From NCBI RefSeq assembly GCF_002863225.1, contig NZ_PKEK01000063.1:1-64000 (forward strand): a DNA stretch of 64,000 nucleotides, written 5' to 3'. Shown in pieces: positions 15,732 through 26,277 of the stretch. Source of the stretch: Mycobacterium sp. (lineage in GTDB: Bacteria > Actinomycetota > Actinomycetes > Mycobacteriales > Mycobacteriaceae). The position numbers were made by a program, and so were the translations under genes. The first letter of the stretch is position 1. Every line of letters starts with the position of its first letter. Under the pieces are notes generated by a model. It did no database searches. It saw nothing but the letters and a program-made list of their open reading frames with translations, and was not told the origin of the DNA.

Positions 15732-16876
15732 CGCCGGGCCGCGGCCAGCACGTCGGTCAACACCGCGCGGGCCAGCTCGAGGTCGTCGTGGTCCAGCGAC
15801 GCACGCGCGGTCAGGCGCAGCCGCGAGGTGCCGACCGGCACGGTCGGCGGGCGGAAACACCCGACCCGGACACCGGCGTCCAGGCAGGCCGTCGCGGCGG
15901 CCAGCGCCACTTCCGGCTCGCCGAGAATCACCGACACCACCGCCGACTGCGGCAGCTGCCGCACGCCGCAGATCTCTGCCAGGGTGGCGGCATGGCGCAG
16001 CACCGCCGCGGGCCGCCACGGCTCGGACCGCAGGACCTCCAGCGCGGCCAGCGCGGCACCGGCCGCGGCAGGCGCCAGACCGGTGTCGAAGATGAAGGGA
16101 CGGGCCGCGTCGATCAGGTGATCGCGGACTGCGGTCGATCCCAGCACCGCGCCGCCCTGGCTGCCGAACGCCTTCGACAGCGTCGTGGTCATCACCACAT
16201 CGGGCGCACCTGCCAAGCCCACCTCGTGCAGCAGACCACGCCCGCCAGTGCCTCGCACACCCAACCCGTGGGCTTCGTCGACGATCAGCAGCGCCCGGTG
16301 CCGGCGGCACACGTCGTGCAGCCGGCGCAGCGGAGCCAACGCGCCGTCGGTGGAGAACACCGACTCGGTGATGACCACCGCGCGCTCCTCGACGCGCGCA
16401 CCCAGCGCGACGTCGACCGCGTCGACGTCGCGGTGCGGCGTCACCACCACCCTGCCGCGTGACAGCCGGCAGGCATCGACCAGCGACGCATGCGACAACG
16501 CGTCCGACACCAGTAGCGAGCCGGGGCCCGAGAGCCCGACCACCGCGCCCTGGTTCGCGGTATACCCGGACGAGAACACCAAACCTGCTGCAGCACCGGT
16601 GAATTCGGCCAGTCGAGTTTCCAGCTCTTCGTGCAGCGACGTGTTGCCGGTGACCAGCCGCGAGCCGGTGGCGCCGGCACCCCAGGTGCGCAGCGCGTCC
16701 ACGCCGCCCTCGATGACGTCCGGGTGCTGCGAGAGGCCGAGGTAGTCGTTGGACGCCAGGTCGAGCTCGGCCGCGACCGCCGGCCGCAGGCGCAGCGCAC
16801 GCCGCAGCCCGGCCTGCCGGCGCTGCTCGGCATGCGCCTCCAGCCAGGCCAACGGGGACGTCTCGATCTGCGTCAT
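15728..16876 (-). CDS. bioF: 8-amino-7-oxononanoate synthase BioF
   Basis: A 382-residue PLP enzyme of the alpha-oxoamine synthase family that joins pimeloyl-thioester and alanine. The PLP lysine is Lys235 in TTTLSKAFG. DEAHGLGVRGTGGRG and SNDYLGLS are family runs. The ATG at 16876 lies 4 bases after the bioA stop and gives the normal length; an in-frame extension to 17083 would overlap bioA and is not supported. The 3' end overlaps the TTG start of bioD. It is the second gene of bioA-bioF-bioD. Confidence 0.96.
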   Translation of the reverse strand: MTQIETSPLAWLEAHAEQRRQAGLRRALRLRPAVAAELDLASNDYLGLSQHPDVIEGGVDALRTWGAGATGSRLVTGNTSLHEELETRLAEFTGAAAGLVFSSGYTANQGAVVGLSGPGSLLVSDALSHASLVDACRLSRGRVVVTPHRDVDAVDVALGARVEERAVVITESVFSTDGALAPLRRLHDVCRRHRALLIVDEAHGLGVRGTGGRGLLHEVGLAGAPDVVMTTTLSKAFGSQGGAVLGSTAVRDHLIDAARPFIFDTGLAPAAAGAALAALEVLRSEPWRPAAVLRHAATLAEICGVRQLPQSAVVSVILGEPEVALAAATACLDAGVRVGCFRPPTVPVGTSRLRLTARASLDHDDLELARAVLTDVLAAARR

Positions 16877-16880
16877 CGCG

Positions 16881-18218
16881 CTAAATCCTACGAGAACCGG
16901 TGAGCCGGGCGACCTCCACCATCGCCGAGGTGACCTGCGCGATCTCCGCCGGCGTGCTGATGTAGGGCGGCATCGCGTAGACCAGATTGCGGAACGGCCG
17001 CAGCCAGACGCCGCGATCCAGTGCCGCGGGCGTGGCGACGGCGAGGTCGACCGGACGGTCGCACTCGATGACTCCGATGGCACCGCGCACCCGGACGTCG
17101 ACCACCCCGGGCAGCCCCCGCGCCGATTCCAGCCCGGCAGCCAGTCCGGCGCCGATCTCGGCGACGGTGGCCCGCCAATCCTGGCCGAGCAGCAGTTCCA
17201 CCGCCGCGACCGAGACCGCGCAGGCCAGCGGGTTGGCCATGAACGTCGGACCGTGCATCAGCGCGCCGGCCTCGCCGTTGCTGATCGTGCGGGCGACCTC
17301 GGCGGTGCACAACGTGGCGGCCAGGCTGAGATAGCCGCCGGTCAGGGCCTTGCCGACGCACATGATGTCCGGGCTGACCCCGGCGTGGTCGGCGGCGAAC
17401 AGTTCCCCGGTGCGACCGAACCCGGTGGCGATCTCGTCGAAGATCAACAGCACGCCGTGCCGTCGGCAGATGTCGCGCAGCTCGGTCAGGTAACGGGGAT
17501 CGTGAAACCTCATCCCGCCGGCACCCTGGACGACCGGCTCGACCACCACGGCGGCCAGCTCGGCGGCATGCTCGGCCAGCTGGGCCTCGAACGCGGCGAC
17601 GTAGGCCGGGAGGTAATCGCTGGGCACCTGCGGTGCGAATACCTGCGGCGTCAGCACCGACTCCTGTCCCGAAGCCCACAGCTCGTGCATGCCGCCCTCG
17701 GGGTCGCAGATGCTCATCGGGGTGAAGGTGTCGCCGTGGTATCCCCCGCGCCACGTCATCAGCCGCCGCTTGCCGGGTTGTCCGAGGCCGCGCCAGTACT
17801 GCAGCGCCATTTTCACGGCGACCTCCACCGACACCGAACCGGAGTCGCAGAAGAACACCGTGTCCAGGCCGGCCGGAGTGATGTCGACGAGCAGCTGGGC
17901 CAGCCGCGCCGCCGGTTCGTGGGTGAGCCCGCCGAACATGACGTGACTCATCGTGGCCGCCTGACGCCTGACGGCCTCGTCGAGCTCTGGGTGGCCGTGC
18001 CCGTGGATCGCGGTCCACCAGGAGCTCATCGCGTCGATCGCCTGCATCGGCCGACCGTCTCGGACCAGCGTCAACCAGACCCCGCGGGCACCGACGGCAA
18101 CCACCGGTGGCACCGCTTCGGCGCCGATCGTGCTGTACGGGTGCCAAAGGTGAGCCGCATCGATCGCGCTGATCTGCTCGGGCGTGAGCCCGGGAGTCGA
18201 CGCGGCCCGGGAAGTCAT
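16881..18218 (-). CDS. bioA: Adenosylmethionine-8-amino-7-oxononanoate aminotransferase BioA
   Basis: A 445-residue class III aminotransferase that makes 7,8-diaminopelargonic acid from KAPA using SAM as amino donor. The PLP lysine is Lys290 in VGKALTGGY. FDEIATGFGRTG carries the PLP-nitrogen Asp. LWHPYSTIG and MSSWWTAIHGHGHP are BioA-specific runs near the N-terminus. The ATG at 18218 fits the family N-terminus; an open extension to 18353 would run into the divergent membrane gene. It heads bioA-bioF-bioD-2H phosphoesterase. The 90-base divergent gap upstream holds the promoter; no clear operator was recognised. Confidence 0.96.
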   Translation of the reverse strand: MTSRAASTPGLTPEQISAIDAAHLWHPYSTIGAEAVPPVVAVGARGVWLTLVRDGRPMQAIDAMSSWWTAIHGHGHPELDEAVRRQAATMSHVMFGGLTHEPAARLAQLLVDITPAGLDTVFFCDSGSVSVEVAVKMALQYWRGLGQPGKRRLMTWRGGYHGDTFTPMSICDPEGGMHELWASGQESVLTPQVFAPQVPSDYLPAYVAAFEAQLAEHAAELAAVVVEPVVQGAGGMRFHDPRYLTELRDICRRHGVLLIFDEIATGFGRTGELFAADHAGVSPDIMCVGKALTGGYLSLAATLCTAEVARTISNGEAGALMHGPTFMANPLACAVSVAAVELLLGQDWRATVAEIGAGLAAGLESARGLPGVVDVRVRGAIGVIECDRPVDLAVATPAALDRGVWLRPFRNLVYAMPPYISTPAEIAQVTSAMVEVARLTGSRRI

Positions 18219-18308
18219 AGAGAACGAGGGTAAAGCAGCGCGGCCGAGCGCCGACGAGCTCCGGGTTCGGTCGCAGAAACGCCGGGCATCCGGCAGCATT
18301 GAGCCACC

Positions 18309-18752
18309 ATGGCTTCGCCGCAGCAGTCCGACGACCCGTCCCACGCCGATCACGACGACGCTCCGCCGCGTGTACTGCGACTGCGGCTGGTCCCGTGGGA
18401 CGTCGCGTCACTGTTTCTGCTGCTGGCCTTGCTGGCCACGCTTGCCTTCGGAACCAATTGGTATTCAAGGCTTTTCGGTTTCCTCAAGGAAGTCTGCGTC
18501 GGGGATTGCCCACCCGCGCCGTTCGGCGTCGACTACTACATCTATCCGGTGGTGTGGGGTGGGATCGGGGCCGCGGTGGCCGCAGCGGTGCTCGGGCCGC
18601 TGGTCTCCCTGCTCAAGGGTTGGTACCTGTCCTTCTGGCCACCGCTGGCCATCGCGCTCGTTCTGTTCGCCTCGACCGCCGGCACGGCGCTGACCGACTT
18701 CAGCAGCACCTACTGGCATGGCGGAAACGGGACCGTCGAGTCCCCCGAGTGA
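18309..18752 (+). CDS. Small polytopic membrane protein (position of Rv1567c)
   Basis: A 147-residue protein with a hydrophilic Asp/His-rich N-terminus (about 30 residues) and three predicted helices, near 33-52, 78-100 and 107-125. A short extracytoplasmic loop between helices one and two contains EVCVGDCPP, a cysteine pair that could form a disulfide. It is divergent from bioA, the position taken by Rv1567c in M. tuberculosis, although I cannot confirm homology. The ATG at 18309 was chosen because it gives an uninterrupted coding frame right after the bioA promoter region. Function is unknown. Confidence 0.65.
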   Translation: MASPQQSDDPSHADHDDAPPRVLRLRLVPWDVASLFLLLALLATLAFGTNWYSRLFGFLKEVCVGDCPPAPFGVDYYIYPVVWGGIGAAVAAAVLGPLVSLLKGWYLSFWPPLAIALVLFASTAGTALTDFSSTYWHGGNGTVESPE

Positions 18753-19037
18753 GAGCGAAATCACAACTGCGGGCGAGGATTTGGCGCCTGCACCGCTCTG
18801 CGATCACTGTTCGGTCACGTTAAGACAAAAAATCCCGCTCAGAGCCGCGATCAGGTGGCTCGCCGGACCGTTTGTTGCCACAGTGGTGCTAGTGACTGTT
18901 GTGAATTCAGCGGTTCACCACGCGGGGCGGCGCGGCCCCCTACGGGGGCGGGCCGGCGCATCGGCCCGCAGGGTGGATCGGCGGAATGCGGCAGAGGCGT
19001 GAAGTCACCGCGCCGAAGCCGCGGAGAGGTGATCAAC
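18753..19037 (+). other. 285-base leader/intergenic region upstream of ripD, GC-rich and probably structured
   Basis: No credible coding frame is seen. Two parts can be separated. The first 150 bases are ordinary in composition. The rest is extremely GC-rich, with a perfect 6-base stem GCCCCC/GGGGGC closed by a TAC loop near 18936-18950, then another GGCC-rich hairpin. The long leader ahead of a cell-wall gene suggests RNA-level control. I looked for the conserved ydaO c-di-AMP riboswitch core, which precedes some actinobacterial NlpC/P60 genes, and did not find it. Confidence 0.3.
19005..19032 (+). promoter_or_regulatory. Hairpin that could cover the ripD ribosome-binding site
   Basis: TCACC at 19005-19009 can pair with GGTGA at 19028-19032, and the inner GCG and CGC can extend the stem with a bulge. 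The right arm includes the Shine-Dalgarno region GGAGAGG of ripD, six bases before the ATG. The pairing would hide the ribosome-binding site. Short stems like this occur by chance in GC-rich DNA, so the call is tentative. Confidence 0.3.
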
Positions 19038-19544
19038 ATGAAGCGCAGCTTCGCTGTCCCGTTCAGCCTGGCCCTGCTGTTGACGCTGCCGATGGTCAAT
19101 CCGCACATCGCAAGCGCCGACCCGACCGGCCCCACCCTGGTCGGCTACCAGCAGACCACCAGCTACGCGATTCAGCGCGCTCTGTCACAGCGCAATGTGC
19201 CCTTCCTCTACGGCGGCGGCAACGCCGCCGGGCCCACCCGCGGCACCGGGCTGAAGGCCGACGTGGTGGGCTTCGACGCCTCCGGCCTGATTCAGTACGC
19301 CTACGCCGGGGCCGGCGTGAAGATGCCCCGGACGTCAGCGGAGCAGTGCGCGGTCGGACGCAAGGTCGCACCCGCACAGGCGCGCCCCGGTGATCTGCTC
19401 TGCTACGGGCCGGGCGGCACCCAGAGCGTCGCGATGTACCTCGGGAACAACCAGATGATCGAGGCCACCGAGCCCGCCGTCGTAGTCACCGCGGCACGCA
19501 CCAGCGGGATGACCCCGTACCTGACTCGCATCCTGGAGTCCTGA
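19038..19544 (+). CDS. ripD: RipD: secreted, catalytically inactive NlpC/P60 peptidoglycan-binding protein
   Basis: A 168-residue exported protein with a signal peptide (about residues 1-28, cleavage near IASADP) and one NlpC/P60 domain. At the catalytic position the family FDCSGL motif reads FDASGL (Ala81), and the usual catalytic His region reads TQSVAMYLG (Ser130). Both catalytic residues are therefore lost, as known for RipD (Rv1566c) of M. tuberculosis, which binds peptidoglycan without cutting it. GGAGAGG precedes the ATG at 19038. The order ripD, acyltransferase, treX matches Rv1566c-Rv1565c-Rv1564c. Likely role: scaffolding or modulation of active Rip hydrolases at the cell wall; this is family knowledge plus inference. 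Confidence 0.92.
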   Translation: MKRSFAVPFSLALLLTLPMVNPHIASADPTGPTLVGYQQTTSYAIQRALSQRNVPFLYGGGNAAGPTRGTGLKADVVGFDASGLIQYAYAGAGVKMPRTSAEQCAVGRKVAPAQARPGDLLCYGPGGTQSVAMYLGNNQMIEATEPAVVVTAARTSGMTPYLTRILES

Positions 19545-19613
19545 CCTCACGGGTCTCCGGCCGAATTCGGGAACGCGCGTCGGCCAACGGGTTAGGTAGA
19601 TTGTCTGTCAATC

Positions 19614-21767
19614 ATGACGATCTTCCCGACCCGCTCGGCCGACGCGGACGCTGTGCAGTCAGCGCAGCACGCGACGGAAAGCCGGGCCAGTTTCTACCGC
19701 CACGATCTCGACGGATTGCGTGGCATCGCCATCGCTCTCGTGGCGATGTTCCACGTGTGGTTCGGCCGGGTTTCCGGTGGTGTCGATGTGTTCCTCGCGC
19801 TGTCCGGCTTCTTCTTCGGCGGGAAACTGCTGCGGGCGGCGCTCAATCCGACGGCCTCACTGGCGCCCCTGCCCGAGGTTGTCCGGCTGGTGCGCCGACT
19901 GCTGCCGGCGCTGGTGGTGGTGCTGGCCGCTTGTGCGGTGCTGACCATCCTGATCCAGCCGGAGACGCGCTGGGAGACGTTCGCCGACCAGAGTCTCGCC
20001 AGCCTCGGCTATTACCAGAACTGGGAGCTGGCCAGCACGGTCGCCGACTATCTGCGAGCCGGGGAGTCGGTCAGCCCGCTGCAGCACATCTGGTCGATGT
20101 CGGTGCAGGGCCAGTTCTACATCGCGTTCCTGGCGCTGGTGTTCGGCCTGGCTTATTTGTTACGACGTCGGTTGGGCGAGCGGCTGCGCCCCATGTTCGT
20201 GGTCGTGCTCAGCACGCTGGCGATCGCCTCGTTCGTCTACGCGATCTTCGCCCACCAGGCCAGCCAGGCGGTGGCGTACTACAACAGCTTCGCCCGCGCG
20301 TGGGAGTTGCTGCTGGGAGCGTTGGTCGGGGCGCTGGTCCCCTACATCCGGTGGCCGTTGTGGTTGCGCACCACGGCCGCCACGATCGCCTTGGTGGCCG
20401 TGCTGTCCTGCGGCGCGCTGATCGACGGCGTCCGGCAGTTCCCCGGCCCGTGGGCGCTGGTCCCGGTGGGAGCGGCGGTGTTGTTCATTCTGGCGGGTGC
20501 CAACCGGGCTGAGGGTGTGCCGTTGCCGCTCCCCAACCGGTTGATGGCGACGGCGCCGCTGGTGCGGCTCGGGGAAATGGCATACGCGCTGTATCTGTGG
20601 CATTGGCCGCTGCTGATCTTCTGGCTGGCCTACACGGGTCATGCCCACGCCAACGTCGTCGAGGGCACCGCGGTGCTGCTGGTCTCGGGTGTTCTGGCGT
20701 ACCTGACCAACCGGTACATCGAGGAGCCGCTCCGCCAACGCAAAGCCGGCAACGCCGCACCCGAGACGGTGGTCGTGGTGCCCTGGCGGACCCGGCTGCG
20801 TCGCCCGACCATGGTGTTGGGCTCGGTGATCGGACTCTTGGGCGTCACGCTCACGGCGACGGCGTTCACCTGGCGCGAGCACGTCAGCGTCGAACGCGCC
20901 AGCGGGAAAGAGCTGACCGCTCTGAGTTCCCACGACTATCCCGGCGCCCGCGCCTTGATCAAACACGTGCGGGTGCCGGCCCTGCGGATGCGACCCACCG
21001 TGCTCGAGGCCCAGACCGACTACCCGCCGTCCACCCGTGACGGCTGCATCAGCGACTTCAAGAACACCGATGTGCTCAAGTGCAGCTACGGCGACCGGAA
21101 CGCCCCGCGGACCATCGCGCTGGCCGGCGGTTCGCATGCCGAGCACTGGCTGACCGCATTGGACATCCTGGGACGCCGCTACCACTTCAAGGTGACGACG
21201 TACCTGAAGATGGGCTGCGCGCTGTCGACCGAGAAGATGCCGCGGGTGATGGGCAACAACGACCCCTACCCCGAGTGCGCCGAATGGGTGCCCAAGGCGA
21301 TGGCGGCGGTGGTGGCCGACCACCCGGACTTCGTCTTCACCACCTCGACCCGGCCGTGGAACATCAAACCCGGTGACGTGATGCCCGGCACCTACGTCGG
21401 GATCTGGCAGACCTTCTCCGACAACAACATTCCGATCCTGGCCATGCGCGACACTCCCTGGCTGGTCAAAGACGGCCAGCCGTTCAACCCCTCGGACTGC
21501 CTGGCCAAGGGTGGCGACGCGGTGTCGTGCGGCATCAAGCGCTCGGATGTGCTCGCCGACCGCAATCCCACCCTGGATTGGGTCGAGCAGTTCCCGATGC
21601 TCAAGCCGCTGGACATGAGCGACGCGGTCTGCCGAGCCGACATCTGCCCGGCCGTCGAGGGAAACGTGTTGGTATATCACGACGCTCATCACCTGTCCGC
21701 GACCTACATGCGAACCATGACCAATGAGCTGGGCCGTCAACTCGGTCCCGCCACCGGTTGGTGGTGA
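19614..21767 (+). CDS. OafA/YrhL-type membrane acyltransferase with SGNH domain (Rv1565c-like)
   Basis: A 717-residue protein. The N-terminal ten-helix acyltransferase-3 domain (about residues 30-400) has the signature DLDGLRGIAIALVAMFHVW and the conserved GGVDVFLALSGFF. An extracytoplasmic SGNH-hydrolase domain follows (about 480-710), with block I in ALAGGSHAEHW and the C-terminal catalytic Asp-His region YHDAHHLSATY. Such proteins move acyl groups from the cytoplasmic side onto envelope glycans or glycolipids; the target is not predictable here. The position between ripD and treX is that of Rv1565c. It probably shares a transcript with ripD, 69 bases upstream. Confidence 0.9.
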   Translation: MTIFPTRSADADAVQSAQHATESRASFYRHDLDGLRGIAIALVAMFHVWFGRVSGGVDVFLALSGFFFGGKLLRAALNPTASLAPLPEVVRLVRRLLPALVVVLAACAVLTILIQPETRWETFADQSLASLGYYQNWELASTVADYLRAGESVSPLQHIWSMSVQGQFYIAFLALVFGLAYLLRRRLGERLRPMFVVVLSTLAIASFVYAIFAHQASQAVAYYNSFARAWELLLGALVGALVPYIRWPLWLRTTAATIALVAVLSCGALIDGVRQFPGPWALVPVGAAVLFILAGANRAEGVPLPLPNRLMATAPLVRLGEMAYALYLWHWPLLIFWLAYTGHAHANVVEGTAVLLVSGVLAYLTNRYIEEPLRQRKAGNAAPETVVVVPWRTRLRRPTMVLGSVIGLLGVTLTATAFTWREHVSVERASGKELTALSSHDYPGARALIKHVRVPALRMRPTVLEAQTDYPPSTRDGCISDFKNTDVLKCSYGDRNAPRTIALAGGSHAEHWLTALDILGRRYHFKVTTYLKMGCALSTEKMPRVMGNNDPYPECAEWVPKAMAAVVADHPDFVFTTSTRPWNIKPGDVMPGTYVGIWQTFSDNNIPILAMRDTPWLVKDGQPFNPSDCLAKGGDAVSCGIKRSDVLADRNPTLDWVEQFPMLKPLDMSDAVCRADICPAVEGNVLVYHDAHHLSATYMRTMTNELGRQLGPATGWW

Positions 21768-21807
21768 CTGCACGGCGGCCTGAACCGGCCGCCACTAAGG
21801 TCGAGTG

Positions 21808-23979
<2,172 letters not shown>

Positions 23980-23982
23980 CGC

Positions 23983-26277
23983 ATGGTATTTCCGGTACTG
24001 TCCACCTACCGGCTGCAGCTGCGGGGTGCTGACAGCGGGTTCGGATTCACCTTCGCCGACGCTGAGAACCTGATCGACTACCTGGACGATCTGGGCGTCT
24101 CGCATCTCTACCTGTCGCCGATCCTGACGCCGGTGGCCGGATCGGCGCACGGTTATGACGTCGCCGACCCCACCACGGTGTCCGCCGAACTCGGCGGCCC
24201 GGAAGGCCTGGCGCAGCTCTCGGCGGCGGCGCGGGCCCGGGGCCTCGGCTTGGTCGTCGACATCGTTCCCAACCACGTCGGGGTGGACGCCCCGGACCAG
24301 AACCCGTGGTGGTGGGACGTGCTGCAGCACGGGCAGACCTCGCAATACGCGTCGTTCTTCGACATCGACTGGGAACTGGGTGACGGCCGGATTGTCCTGC
24401 CGGTGCTGGGTTCTGACGGCGACGTCGCCGACCTGACCGTCGACGGCGATCTGTTGCGGCTGGGCGATCTGGCACTGCCGATCGCACCGGGCACCGACCA
24501 GGGCACCGGCCCGCAGGTGCACGATCGCCAGCATTACCGACTGGTCGGCTGGCGCAACGGGGTGGTCGGCTATCGCCGATTCTTCTCGATCACGTCACTG
24601 GCCGGATTGCGCCAAGAAGACCGCGCGGTATTCGACGCCAGCCACGCCGAGGTGGTGCGGTGGTTCACCGAAGGCCTGGTCGACGGCGTGCGGATCGATC
24701 ATCCCGACGGCCTGGCGAATCCGGCCGGCTATCTGGACTGGCTGCGCGAAGTGACCGGGCCCGAAGCCTGGATCGTGATCGAGAAGATCCTGGCCGTCGA
24801 CGAACCACTGGATCTGTCGCTGCCGGTGGCCGGCACCACGGGGTACGACGCGCTGCGTGAGGTCGGCGGCGTGTTCGTCGATCCCCAAGGGGCACAAGCG
24901 TTGACGGAGCTGTTCGACTCCGCCGGCGTCGACGACTCCCAGTTGTCCGCCGCCGAGCTGAAGATCTCCTCGGCGACCGTCACGTTGGCCAGCGAGCTGG
25001 CCCGGCTGCGGCGGTGCATCGTCGCGGCAGCCGGCGCCGACCATCCGCAACTGCCCGACGCGGTCGCCGCACTGCTGACGCACGTCGATGTGTACCGCAG
25101 CGACTACCTCAGCCTTGCGGCGATCCTGCCGACGGCCCTGGCCGCAACCCGTTCCGCCGCACCCGAACTCGATGTGCCGTTGCAGCTCATAGCCGCCGCG
25201 GTGGCCAACCCGTCCGGGGAGGCCGCGGTACGACTGCAGCAGCTGTGTGGCGCGGTGACCGCGAAGGCCGTCGAAGACTGCCTGTTCTACCGCGATGCCC
25301 GCCTGGTGTCGCTGAACGAGGTCGGTGGTGAACCGCACGACTTCGGGGTCGGCCTCGCCGAGTTTCATTCCCGCGCATCGGCCCGGGCCCGGCTGTGGCC
25401 GCGCGCGATGACGGCGTTGTCGACGCATGACACCAAACGCGGGGAGGACGTCCGCGCCCGGATCGGGGTGCTGTCGCAAGTGCCGGCGTTGTGGACCGAG
25501 TTCGTGGCCCGCTGGGAGCAGTCGACGCCCTCCCCCGACCCGGCGACCGGGTTGTTCTTGTGGCAGAACATCTTCGGCGTCTGGCCCGCCGACGGCACCG
25601 TCACCGACGAGCTGCGCGAGCGGCTGCATGCGTACGCCGAGAAGGCGATCCGCGAGGCAGCATGGCACACCACGTGGAATGACCCGGATGCCGACTTCGA
25701 AGGCGCCGTCCATCGCTGGCTGGACGCCGTGCTGGACGGCCCGATCGCCCGCGAGCTGACCACCCTGGTCGTGCGGTTGCAGCCACACGCCGAAAACGAT
25801 GCGCTCGGCCAGAAGCTGCTGTCGCTGACGTCGCCCGGCGTCCCGGACATCTATCAGGGCACCGAGCTGTGGGACGACAGCCTGGTCGACCCCGACAATC
25901 GGCGCGCGGTCGACTACCAGGTTCGCCGCGAGGCGCTGAAGTCGCTGCAGCACAGTAAGATTCGCGTCGTCAAAGCCGCACTGCAGCTGCGACGGAGTCG
26001 CACGCGGACATTCCTGGACGGCGGCTACCGCCCGGTGCTGGCTGCCGGCACCGGTGCCGAGCACGTGGTGGCATACCGACGTGGTGACGACGTACTGGTC
26101 GCGGTGACCCGCTGGACGGTGCGCCTCGAGCAGACCGGCTGGGGCGACACCGCGGTCACGCTGCCGGACGGCGCTTGGACCAACACGCTCACCGGCTCGA
26201 GATTCGAGGGAACTGTGCCTGCCGCCGAATTGTTCGCCGAACTCCCGGTCGCGTTGTTGGAGCGTACCGATGCCTGA
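23983..26277 (+). CDS. treY: Maltooligosyl trehalose synthase TreY
   Basis: A 764-residue GH13 enzyme that turns the reducing-end maltose unit of a maltodextrin into a trehalosyl unit. Catalytic residues are Asp239 (VRIDHPDG), Glu267 (IVIEKIL) and Asp483 (STHDTKRGED). The N-terminal run STYRLQL and the late runs SPGVPDIYQG and DNRRAVDY are TreY hallmarks. The length is normal for the family. It starts 3 bases after treX, and its end overlaps treZ by 8 bases, which suggests coupled translation of the two enzymes that act in sequence. Confidence 0.97.
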   Translation: MVFPVLSTYRLQLRGADSGFGFTFADAENLIDYLDDLGVSHLYLSPILTPVAGSAHGYDVADPTTVSAELGGPEGLAQLSAAARARGLGLVVDIVPNHVGVDAPDQNPWWWDVLQHGQTSQYASFFDIDWELGDGRIVLPVLGSDGDVADLTVDGDLLRLGDLALPIAPGTDQGTGPQVHDRQHYRLVGWRNGVVGYRRFFSITSLAGLRQEDRAVFDASHAEVVRWFTEGLVDGVRIDHPDGLANPAGYLDWLREVTGPEAWIVIEKILAVDEPLDLSLPVAGTTGYDALREVGGVFVDPQGAQALTELFDSAGVDDSQLSAAELKISSATVTLASELARLRRCIVAAAGADHPQLPDAVAALLTHVDVYRSDYLSLAAILPTALAATRSAAPELDVPLQLIAAAVANPSGEAAVRLQQLCGAVTAKAVEDCLFYRDARLVSLNEVGGEPHDFGVGLAEFHSRASARARLWPRAMTALSTHDTKRGEDVRARIGVLSQVPALWTEFVARWEQSTPSPDPATGLFLWQNIFGVWPADGTVTDELRERLHAYAEKAIREAAWHTTWNDPDADFEGAVHRWLDAVLDGPIARELTTLVVRLQPHAENDALGQKLLSLTSPGVPDIYQGTELWDDSLVDPDNRRAVDYQVRREALKSLQHSKIRVVKAALQLRRSRTRTFLDGGYRPVLAAGTGAEHVVAYRRGDDVLVAVTRWTVRLEQTGWGDTAVTLPDGAWTNTLTGSRFEGTVPAAELFAELPVALLERTDA

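Noticed and set aside
18753..19037. c-di-AMP (ydaO) riboswitch upstream of ripD
   Set aside because: The conserved core sequences of that riboswitch could not be found, although the context would suit it.
20160..21773. 537-codon minus-strand frame within the acyltransferase gene
   Set aside because: Antisense artefact; the plus-strand product has acyltransferase-3 and SGNH motifs.
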